Shown: positions 7,133 through 12,817 of the stretch, one piece after another
Numbering within the stretch: position 1 is the stretch's first letter
Layout of the letters: every line of letters starts with the position of its first letter
Assembly (NCBI GenBank): GCA_021774995.1
Contig: JAJFIM010000193.1
Coordinates: 1 to 12,817 of the forward strand
Length of the DNA stretch: 12,817 bases
From: Alphaproteobacteria bacterium
GTDB taxonomy: Bacteria > Pseudomonadota > Alphaproteobacteria > SMXP01
Reading direction: 5' to 3'
Position numbers and translations under genes: made by a program
Notes under the pieces: generated by a model
What the model saw: the letters and a program-made list of their open reading frames with translations, nothing else
Database searches by the model: none
Told to the model about the DNA's origin: nothing

Positions 7133-7342
7133 ATGACTATTGGGACTGTAAAATTTTTCAACTCTGCTAAAGGTTATGGATTCATTGAGCCGGAAGACGG
7201 TTCAAAGGATGCTTTCGTACACATTTCGGCTGTTGAGCGTGCTGGTTTGAGCACCTTGAACGAAGGGCAAAAAGTCTCTTATGAGCTTGAGCCAGGCAAG
7301 AACGGCAAATCATCCGCCGAGAACCTGTCTGTCGTCGAATAA
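7133..7342 (+). CDS. Cold-shock-domain protein (CspA family)
   Basis: A 69-residue single cold-shock domain, the normal length for bacterial Csp proteins. It is a five-stranded beta-barrel that binds single-stranded RNA and DNA and acts as an RNA chaperone in the cytoplasm. The sequence opens GTVKFFNSAKGYGFI, containing RNP1 (KGYGFI, 13-18), and has RNP2 as AFVHIS (27-32), with the aromatic residues that stack on bases (F9, Y15, F17, F28, H30). It ends with the usual acidic and Lys-rich strand region. The gene stands alone, with a long leader, a strong ribosome binding site and a GC-rich hairpin right after the stop. Regulation by temperature, growth phase or stress is plausible. Bacteria usually carry several paralogues, so which one this is cannot be told. 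Confidence 0.96.
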   Translation: MTIGTVKFFNSAKGYGFIEPEDGSKDAFVHISAVERAGLSTLNEGQKVSYELEPGKNGKSSAENLSVVE

Positions 7343-7352
7343 CCATGCAAGG

Positions 7353-7382
7353 CGTCGCCTCTAACTTCCGTTAGGGGCGGCG
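7353..7382 (+). terminator. Strong hairpin after the cold-shock gene
   Basis: A 13-bp stem pairs 7353-7365 with 7370-7382 (two G-T wobbles among GC-rich pairs, innermost CTAAC with GTTAG) around the loop TTCC. It starts 11 bases after the stop codon. The following bases (ACTTCAGGCTTC) hold only a poor T tract, so it could be a Rho-independent terminator or an mRNA-stabilising 3' hairpin. Bases 7383-7511 show nothing else supportable. Confidence 0.6.
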
Positions 7383-7511
7383 ACTTCAGGCTTCATCAAA
7401 AATTTGCGCTGTGTATATTAGAGAGTTCAAGCATGAGCCCTCTCGCATACGCGGTGCTTTGCCTGTTTATCCGCATGCCGATGGATGGCCTGCGCCCGGC
7501 GACCTTTGCGC

Positions 7512-8474
7512 TCAATTCATCAAGGGGCAATTATCGCATCCCTTTAAGGATAAGCGGCTCGGAAGGTTTTCCCGCAATCGGCGATAGATGGGTTGATTGT
7601 AAATTTCATAGAGCGACATGGTTGTCGTTGAGCCGCTTCCATAGCTTCCGTCACTATCCATGCAGCAGAAGGCGGATTTTCCATTTTGCAATACCCGCAA
7701 GGTAAACCATTCGCCGCATCCCGCATCCCAGGTCGGAAAGACATCCGTTTGAACCGCCCCCAGCCAGTCGGCCCGTACGGTTGATGTCGCGGGGAATTTA
7801 GGAAAGCGGTCGGCGCACCATTCAATAAACTGTTGATCGGCATGTGTATTATCTCCCACCCGAGACAGGGTTATGGGGAAATAAATCTCTCCGTTAGTAA
7901 ATCTATCATGCAGCCTATCGAGTGTTTTGCATGTTCTGTCAAAAGGTACTTTCATGACCTTTTCATATTCAGTTTGTCGGTGATCGTTAAATGAAATCCC
8001 TCATTGCTGAACATTTTTTAACTGCAATAGCTTGTCCATAACTTTATCGTTTAGCGTCGTTCCATTCGATACAAACCCCAAATGCGCGTCTGGAATCTTC
8101 TCATTAACATAGCGCGCAAATGAGAATATCCTTTTATCGAGAAATGGTTCTGATACGTGTTGAAATTTGATGGAGAAGAAGTGTTGAAGGGGCCATTTCG
8201 CTATTTCATCTAACATTTTATAAACAGCATCAGTGGAAATTTTTTCACCCTTATTATCCATGTCCGGATAAGGACAAAAATTGCATGCTGCGTTGCATTG
8301 AGCAAACAAGCCGATAGCCACTTGATATGGATATTCCATATAGTTTTGCTGTAAGCGTTGTTATCTCTTGGAATATTGTTCAGGGGCAAACCCGATTTGA
8401 GGCGTGATGTTACTTTCTTTTATTTGTGCGTCGCTTAAAAGGGTCACATCGCCGTTCTTTGTTTGAATTAACAT
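7512..8474 (-). pseudogene. Radical SAM/SPASM protein gene with two in-frame stops
   Basis: One reading frame of about 320 codons encodes a radical SAM enzyme with a C-terminal SPASM iron-sulfur domain, interrupted twice. It begins at an ATG (8474) after AAGAGG, reading MLIQTKNGDVTLLSD. A TAA stop falls at 8363-8361. The frame continues into YPYQVAIGLFAQCNAACNFC, whose C-x3-C-x2-C motif binds the S-adenosylmethionine cluster. A TGA stop falls at 8003-8001. The frame then runs on as GISFNDHRQTEYEKVM, clearly still protein-like, to the SPASM part with GCGEW, FCCMDSDG and the terminal CDNCP cysteines. Because the frame is unchanged across both stops, these are point nonsense mutations (or sequence errors), not frameshifts. 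SPASM enzymes modify peptides or act on other substrates by radical chemistry; the target here is unknown. The gene follows the broken sulfotransferase by 72 bases in the same direction. Confidence 0.8.
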
Positions 8475-8546
8475 ACCTTTTAAACCTCTTTCATGGGATC
8501 GCCCATAGTCCCGCAGAAAATCATAAATAGTCGTGTGAACGGCGTT

Positions 8547-9103
8547 CTAGAACTCATATTCAAAATGTGAAATATCTTTGCTAAATATTATTCTTACGAG
8601 ATTCTTGCTCACTTCAGTATATGCTTTTGCGTATGGCGCATGATCTCTTTTTTCGATGTGAGGAAGTGGTGTATTCTCAAACCCTAAACTGTTGAGCATA
8701 CTGTTGAAATCTCTTTGCAAGCGCTCAAAGCGCAGAATGAAGTCTATTTTTTCATCCAGTATTTGAGTGTAAAAAAGCGAATTACAAATTCGATGTGGAT
8801 GGGGTTTTAAGTTTGTGATGAAAAATTCAAGCGGGCAGCCCTCTTCTAAATTGGAAGATCGATGCCACCACTTTGTTGTCCACATCGATACAATTCTGTC
8901 CCACGGATTTCTGACAATCGCAATCTTGGCGTAAGTGCGCCAAACCTCTTCGCCATAGATATCGCGCGCGCCTGGCCGGCGGAAATATGCTTGGTTGACG
9001 ATTCTATGCGCCACCAGTCTTTTCCCACTAAGGAGGATTCAATGCTCGTTTCTCCCGTCCGGGCAATATGGATGAAAAGCAGTTTTCTGCTGTGGTCAAT
9101 CAT
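8547..9103 (-). pseudogene. Sulfotransferase gene broken by a frameshift
   Basis: Two overlapping frames together make one sulfotransferase of about 185 residues (PAPS-dependent, family 2-like). Frame one starts at the ATG at 9103 with KLLFIHIARTGETSIE, the 5'-phosphosulfate loop (usually IHIPKTGGTSI, so Pro, Lys and Gly are altered), and reaches KHISAGQAR. The continuation DIYGEEVWRTYAKIAIVRNPWDR, carrying the 3'-phosphate-binding motif RNPWDRIVS, is in another frame. The switch falls at the run CGCGCGCGC (8963-8971). Removing one CG pair, or adding one base, joins the frames. Later parts (FILRFERLQRDF and the end DISHFEYEF before the TAG at 8547) are typical of the family. The enzyme would transfer sulfate to a carbohydrate or lipid. 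Together with the altered P-loop and the broken neighbour, decay is the best reading; slip-strand variation or a sequence error is possible. Confidence 0.78.
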
Positions 9104-9273
9104 TTTGCGGGTCCGGGTTGCGACAAAAAAAGCGCCGCATGAGTGTGGTTAAGAGTGTTATACATCACCTTCAGAAGCGTCTTCCACCCAAAAACGCGCC
9201 GCGACCGAAGCGCAAGATACGCCCAGATTTGCTTTGGGCGCATGACGGGATCATTGAAAAGTAGATTGTGGTG
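9100..9273 (-). pseudogene. Remnant ORF overlapping the sulfotransferase start
   Basis: An open frame from 9273 down to a TGA at 9102-9100 overlaps the sulfotransferase ATG (9103-9101) as ATGA, a hallmark of translationally coupled genes. From an internal ATG at 9243 it reads MRPKQIWAYLALRSRRVFG and so on, 47 residues, basic and helix-like. In-frame sequence before it starts after a TGA at 9276-9274. I do not recognise a family. It could be the 3' end of a lost upstream gene, such as a glycosyltransferase, but that is only a guess from context. Confidence 0.35.
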
Positions 9274-9276
9274 TCA

Positions 9277-9436
9277 TTGCCTGGGAAAGCCTGCTACTCG
9301 TGGCCCCAAATGTCCCGGGCTGGGGATCGATGAGATGATCTCCTCTATGGCCTAGCGCCGCAAGGAAGAGACACTGGGGTGCGCCAATTTCCGCCCTGGT
9401 CTTATGCCGGGTAAGCAACAGTTTTAGGTGAAGTAT
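9277..9436 (+). other. Leader region of typA
   Basis: This spacer separates the decayed island from typA. GCCTGGGA (9279-9286) can pair with TCCCGGGC (9313-9320) as an 8-bp stem with one wobble and a 26-base loop. AGGTG (9426-9430) is the likely ribosome binding site for the ATG at 9437. No convincing -35/-10 pair was found and no gene is seen here. Confidence 0.4.
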
Positions 9437-11266
9437 ATGTCACTCCGTAATATTGCGATCATTGCCCATGTCGACCATGGAAAGACCACTTTGGTGGACG
9501 CCCTGTTTCAGCAAAGCGGGACTTTCCGGGAAAATCAGCGGGTTGTGGAGCGCGCAATGGATAGCGGCGATCTTGAAAAAGAGCGCGGCATCACCATTCT
9601 GGCCAAATGCACCTCCATTGAGTGGCGGGAGCACCGCATCAATATTGTGGATACGCCGGGCCATGCAGATTTCGGCGGCGAAGTGGAGCGTATCTTAAGC
9701 ATGGTGAACGGCGTGATCCTGCTTGTGGATTCGGCGGAAGGCCCCATGCCGCAGACCAAATTCGTGACCTCAAAAGCGCTGGCGCTGGGGTTAAAGCCCA
9801 TTGTTGTGATCAACAAGGTCGATAAACCGGACCGCCGCCCGGACGCCGTTCATGACGAAGTGTTTGATTTGTTCGCAAATCTGGACGCCACCGATGAACA
9901 ATTGGACTTTCCGACGCTTTTTGCTTCCGGCCGCGACGGCTGGGCGGATTTTGCATTGGATGGGCCGCGCAAAAACCTTGATCCTCTGCTGGAAACGATC
10001 CTCAGCTATTATGACAAACCTGTTGTCATGACAAAGGAAAATATCGATACGCCATTTTCAATGCTGGCAACTATGCTTGACCGCGATAATTTCGTGGGCC
10101 GCGTTCTGACGGGCCGTATCGAAACCGGAAAGATCAAGGTCAACGACCCGATCAAAGTCTTGAACCAGGACGGCAAGGCGGTTGAGACGGGCAGGGCGAG
10201 CAGGTTGATGTCTTTTCGCGGGCTGGACCGCGTTCCCGTTGATCAGGCCATAGCGGGCGATATCATCTCCATTGCCGGTCTATCAATCGCCACGGTGGCC
10301 GATACGCTCTGCGCGCCGGAAGTGGAAACGCCTTTGCAAGCGCAGCCAATCGATCCGCCGACGCTTTCCATGCGGTTTTCCGTGAATGACAGTCCTCTGG
10401 CGGGACGCGAAGGGTCGAAAGTCACCACGCGCATGATTCGCGACAGGCTGGAATTGGAAGCTGAAGGTAATGTTGCGATCCGCGTCACCGAAAGTGAAAA
10501 CAAAGACAGCTTTGACGTGGCGGGCCGGGGGGAACTGCAACTGGGCGTGCTGATTGAGACCATGCGGCGGGAGGGGTTTGAACTTTCCATTTCCCGTCCT
10601 CGCGTGCTTTACCGGGAAGATCCGGCAACCGGAAATAGATTGGAGCCTTTTGAAGAAGTCGTTGTTGACGTCGACGATGATTATTCGGGCGTGGTGGTTG
10701 AAAAAATGAGCCTGCGCAAAGCGGAAATGACGGATATGCGGCCAAGCGGCGCCGGGAAAACCCGCATCACCTTCCGCGCCCCATCGCGCGGGTTGATTGG
10801 CTACCATGGCGAATTCCTGACCGACACGCGGGGCACCGGTGTTATGAACCGGGTTTACCACAGTTATGGCCCCTATAAAGGCGCCGTCGCGGGGCGCCGC
10901 GTTGGCGTGTTGATTTCAATGGGCAAGGGAAAGGCTGTCGCCTTTGCTTTGTTTAATCTTGAAGATCGGGGCGTGATCATGATCTCCCCGCAAGAGGAGG
11001 TTTATGAGGGCATGATCATCGGCGAGCACAGCCGGAACAATGACCTTGACGTGAATGTGCTGAAAGGCAAACAGCTCACGAATATAAGGGCTGCGGGCAA
11101 GGACGACGCTATAAAGCTGACCACGCCCCGAAGGCTCACCCTGGAGCAGGCCGTTGCCTATAACAATGACGATGAATTGGTGGAAGTAACCCCAAAAAGC
11201 ATCCGGTTGCGCAAACGATACCTCATTCCGCATGAACGCAAAAAAGCCGCCAGAGCCCAAGGCTGA
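9437..11266 (+). CDS. typA: Translational GTPase TypA/BipA
   Basis: A 609-residue ribosome-associated GTPase of the EF-G/LepA class, standard in length. The GTPase motifs are all present: P-loop AHVDHGKT (10-17), switch I ERGITI (49-54), DTPGH (72-76) and NKVD (126-129). EF-G-like domains II, III and V follow, and then the TypA-specific C-terminal domain (LTPKSI-type region, here VEVTPKSIRLRKRYL). It binds the 70S ribosome, assists large-subunit assembly at low temperature, and affects stress and surface phenotypes in several bacteria. The ATG at 9437 fits the family N-terminus (MSLRNIAIIAHVDHG) and lies 6 bases after AGGTG; a GTG at 9428 would add three residues. It is a single-gene unit beside the cold-shock gene, now separated from it by the decayed island. 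The link to cold adaptation is family knowledge, not shown here. Confidence 0.97.
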   Translation: MSLRNIAIIAHVDHGKTTLVDALFQQSGTFRENQRVVERAMDSGDLEKERGITILAKCTSIEWREHRINIVDTPGHADFGGEVERILSMVNGVILLVDSAEGPMPQTKFVTSKALALGLKPIVVINKVDKPDRRPDAVHDEVFDLFANLDATDEQLDFPTLFASGRDGWADFALDGPRKNLDPLLETILSYYDKPVVMTKENIDTPFSMLATMLDRDNFVGRVLTGRIETGKIKVNDPIKVLNQDGKAVETGRASRLMSFRGLDRVPVDQAIAGDIISIAGLSIATVADTLCAPEVETPLQAQPIDPPTLSMRFSVNDSPLAGREGSKVTTRMIRDRLELEAEGNVAIRVTESENKDSFDVAGRGELQLGVLIETMRREGFELSISRPRVLYREDPATGNRLEPFEEVVVDVDDDYSGVVVEKMSLRKAEMTDMRPSGAGKTRITFRAPSRGLIGYHGEFLTDTRGTGVMNRVYHSYGPYKGAVAGRRVGVLISMGKGKAVAFALFNLEDRGVIMISPQEEVYEGMIIGEHSRNNDLDVNVLKGKQLTNIRAAGKDDAIKLTTPRRLTLEQAVAYNNDDELVEVTPKSIRLRKRYLIPHERKKAARAQG

Positions 11267-11285
11267 AAAATGCCGCTGGGTTTTT
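11256..11285 (+). terminator. Putative terminator overlapping the typA stop
   Basis: CCCA (11256-11259) pairs with TGGG (11277-11280) and GGC (11261-11263) with GCC (11272-11274), separated by a small internal loop, and five T follow (11281-11285). The loop contains the typA stop codon. The stem is imperfect, so confidence is moderate. Confidence 0.4.
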
Positions 11286-11349
11286 GCGCGCTCACTGAGC
11301 CAAGGATTCCGGCAAGAGGAACAAGCACTTAAGCGAAAGGGTTGGTTTT

Positions 11350-11979
11350 ATGGCTGAGAATGTTGAACAAAATTATGAAGGCGTATGGGATACCCGCATT
11401 GGATTTGGCGCTAAACCCGCAGTGATTGTGATTGATTTTCTGAAAGGGTACACCACTGAGGGCGCGCCGCTGTATGCGCCGGGGGTGGTCGAGGCCGTGG
11501 CTAAGACGCCGGAGCTTTTAGACCTGGCGCGCAAAAAAGGCGTGCCGGTCCTTCATACGCAGGTGCGTTATGCAACGCCAAATTATGAAGATGGGGGGGT
11601 TTGGATTAAAAAGGCCCCGGTTCTCAAATGTCTGGTGGAAGGCAATGAACTGGCGGAATTTTGCGATGAAGTAAAACCGCAAGAAGGCGAAGTGGTGATC
11701 ACCAAACAATACGCCAGCGCCTTTTTCGGAACTTCGCTTATGGCGACCTTGCATGTCTTGGGCGTTGATACGTTGATCCTCACGGGCTGCACCACGTCGG
11801 GATGCATCCGGGCGAGCGCCGTCGATGCGCTGCAACATGGGTTTCGCACGATTGTTGTGCGCGAATGCGTTGGCGACCGGCATGATGGGCCTCATGAAGC
11901 AAACCTCTTCGATATTGACGCCAAATATGGCGATGTCGTATCGAAAGATGAAACCATGACGTATTTTCAAGCACTGTAA
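11350..11979 (+). CDS. Isochorismatase-family cysteine amidohydrolase
   Basis: A 209-residue cytoplasmic hydrolase of the isochorismatase/nicotinamidase superfamily. The cysteine-hydrolase triad is intact: D29 (VIVIDFLKG), K119 (VITKQYASAFFGT) and nucleophile C152 (GCTTSGCIRASAVDALQ). This last stretch is close to that of N-carbamoylsarcosine amidase and maleamate amidohydrolase (NicF), so C-N hydrolysis of a linear amide or carbamoyl compound is more likely than isochorismate chemistry. There is no signal peptide. AAAGGG (11336-11341) lies 8 bases before the ATG. Thirty bases separate it from the deacetylase-fold gene downstream, so the two are probably co-transcribed and act in sequence. 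The exact substrate cannot be assigned; ureidoacrylate or biuret-type substrates are alternatives. Confidence 0.9.
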   Translation: MAENVEQNYEGVWDTRIGFGAKPAVIVIDFLKGYTTEGAPLYAPGVVEAVAKTPELLDLARKKGVPVLHTQVRYATPNYEDGGVWIKKAPVLKCLVEGNELAEFCDEVKPQEGEVVITKQYASAFFGTSLMATLHVLGVDTLILTGCTTSGCIRASAVDALQHGFRTIVVRECVGDRHDGPHEANLFDIDAKYGDVVSKDETMTYFQAL

Positions 11980-11996
11980 AAGGCGCAGAGAACGCG

Positions 11997-12003
11997 TAAG
12001 GAG
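11997..12003 (+). promoter_or_regulatory. Strong Shine-Dalgarno of the deacetylase-fold gene
   Basis: TAAGGAG is a near-perfect match to the 16S anti-Shine-Dalgarno sequence, 6 bases before the ATG at 12010. It fixes the start of a gene whose end lies outside the window. Confidence 0.8.
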
Positions 12004-12009
12004 AAGACC

Positions 12010-12817
12010 ATGTCTGAATTGACGCAATCGCGACACTATGATTTCGTACCGATTATTGACCGGCCGCCACTAAAATTGCCCGATGGCGCGCGCATCGCCG
12101 TTACGCCGTATATCAATATTGAGCATTTTCCCGCGGATATTGCAGGCACGGCGCTTATTCCGGGTACGGCGCAATTCACGCCTGATCCGTTGAATTATGG
12201 ATGGCGCGACTACGGCAACCGGGTTGGGTTGTGGCGCATGATGGAACTGATGGATGCATGCGGCATGCGGGGCACTGTGTGCTTGAATTCCGACATCATA
12301 CGCGAATACCCGCGCATCATCGAAGAAGGCGAAAAGCGTGACTGGGCGTGGATCGGTCACGGCATTAATAATGCGCCGGCAAATTTCATTTCCGCCATTG
12401 ATGAGGAAAAAGAACGCGGAATTATTAGCAGTGTTCTGGACGCCATGGAGAAGATCCTGGGCCGCAAGACGAAAGGTTGGCTTTCGCCGTTCCTGACCCA
12501 TACGGATAATTCACCTAATATTATGGCGGATCTGGGACTTGAATATTTGTGTGATTACACGGCAGATGATCATCCCTTTCCCTTTAAAACGGAGAAGGGA
12601 AGTCTGATTTCCGTCCCGTACACGGTTGAGCTTAATGACATCCCCGCTTTCTTGAATGTGGGCGTCAGTTCGGAAGCCTTTGGCGATATGATCATCGATC
12701 AGTTCGACGTGCTCTATGAAGAAGGCGCGACGAATGCGCGGATCATGCCAATCTGTCTGCATACCTTCCTGGTCGGTCAACCCAATAAATTCAAGCATCT
12801 GAGGCGCGCTTTTGAAT
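12010..12817 (+). CDS. Polysaccharide-deacetylase-fold hydrolase, PuuE-like (3' end outside window)
   Basis: The frame is open from the ATG at 12010 to the window end: 269 codons of a protein expected to be roughly 290-310 residues. It belongs to the NodB/CE4 fold. The pattern fits the PuuE allantoinase-like branch more than true polysaccharide deacetylases: VTPYINIEHF (31-40) at the first motif, WIGHG (114-118), GWLSP (156-160), YTADDHPF (183-190) and an LHTFLVGQP segment (250-258) containing H251. No signal peptide is seen, which also argues against a cell-wall enzyme. PuuE-type proteins hydrolyse cyclic amides such as allantoin. Paired with the upstream amidohydrolase, ring opening followed by cleavage of the linear product is a reasonable inference. 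The substrate is unknown. Confidence 0.88.
   Translation, partial: MSELTQSRHYDFVPIIDRPPLKLPDGARIAVTPYINIEHFPADIAGTALIPGTAQFTPDPLNYGWRDYGNRVGLWRMMELMDACGMRGTVCLNSDIIREYPRIIEEGEKRDWAWIGHGINNAPANFISAIDEEKERGIISSVLDAMEKILGRKTKGWLSPFLTHTDNSPNIMADLGLEYLCDYTADDHPFPFKTEKGSLISVPYTVELNDIPAFLNVGVSSEAFGDMIIDQFDVLYEEGATNARIMPICLHTFLVGQPNKFKHLRRAFE

Noticed and set aside
7433..7705. Plus-strand open frame of 90 codons
   Set aside because: It is antisense to the SPASM part of the radical SAM gene, has no recognisable domain, and the opposite strand explains the sequence.
8001..8003. TGA in the radical SAM frame as selenocysteine or a reassigned codon
   Set aside because: A second, different stop (TAA) lies in the same frame, other genes here end with TGA at natural ends, and the position is not a known selenocysteine site in this family.
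8547..9014. Independent short sulfotransferase starting at an ATG at 9014
   Set aside because: It would lack the 5'-phosphosulfate loop, which is present in the other frame just upstream. The first residues from 9014 are out-of-frame readings of the real N-terminal half.
12070..12798. Two minus-strand frames opposite the window's last gene
   Set aside because: The plus strand is open throughout with a perfect ribosome binding site and PuuE-like motifs.
1..12817. CRISPR arrays, tRNA/rRNA genes, transposases, phage integrase sites
   Set aside because: Read through for regular repeats, cloverleaf-like arms and transposase motifs; none could be supported.

Overview
The window looks like chromosomal DNA of an alphaproteobacterium. 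The support is the combination of a signal-peptide TonB-dependent receptor of the proteobacterial type, a standard-length TypA/BipA, a single-domain 69-residue cold-shock protein and mixed base composition. Two 60-base samples counted by hand gave about 58% GC inside typA (10561-10620) and about 37% GC in the island (8581-8640). The genus cannot be named from sequence alone.

Region 1 (1-6700) is a compact locus: a TonB-dependent outer-membrane receptor (+), a convergent LysR-type regulator (-), and a three-gene operon (+) that starts divergently from the regulator. The operon encodes two tandem exported metallo-beta-lactamase-fold (MBL) paralogues and an exported VOC/glyoxalase-fold protein. 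The second MBL protein has the full zinc-ligand set. The first has lost six of seven ligand positions while keeping its fold, frame and signal peptide, so it looks like a pseudoenzyme. An almost identical site, ATTWAAAC-NN-TAAAW directly abutting TTGACA, lies upstream of both the receptor gene and the MBL operon, which links the two units to the regulator between them. The simplest reading is uptake of an unknown compound across the outer membrane followed by periplasmic binding or hydrolysis, induced by LysR. The substrate is unknown.

Region 2 (6700-7385) is a 440-base spacer with hairpins and a probable promoter, then a cold-shock protein gene with a long leader and a strong downstream hairpin.

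Region 3 (7385-9276) is a decayed, AT-richer accessory island on the minus strand. It holds a remnant ORF whose stop overlaps the next start (ATGA), a sulfotransferase broken by a frameshift in a short CG repeat, and a radical SAM/SPASM gene with two in-frame stop codons. The order suggests a former operon for surface-carbohydrate or peptide modification.

Region 4 (9277-12817) holds typA/bipA (+) and then a two-gene unit: an isochorismatase-family amidohydrolase with an intact Asp-Lys-Cys triad and a PuuE-like polysaccharide-deacetylase-fold hydrolase cut by the window end. The pair suggests ring-opening of a cyclic amide followed by linear amide or carbamoyl hydrolysis, which is inference.

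No tRNA, rRNA, CRISPR array, transposase or insertion-sequence ends were seen.
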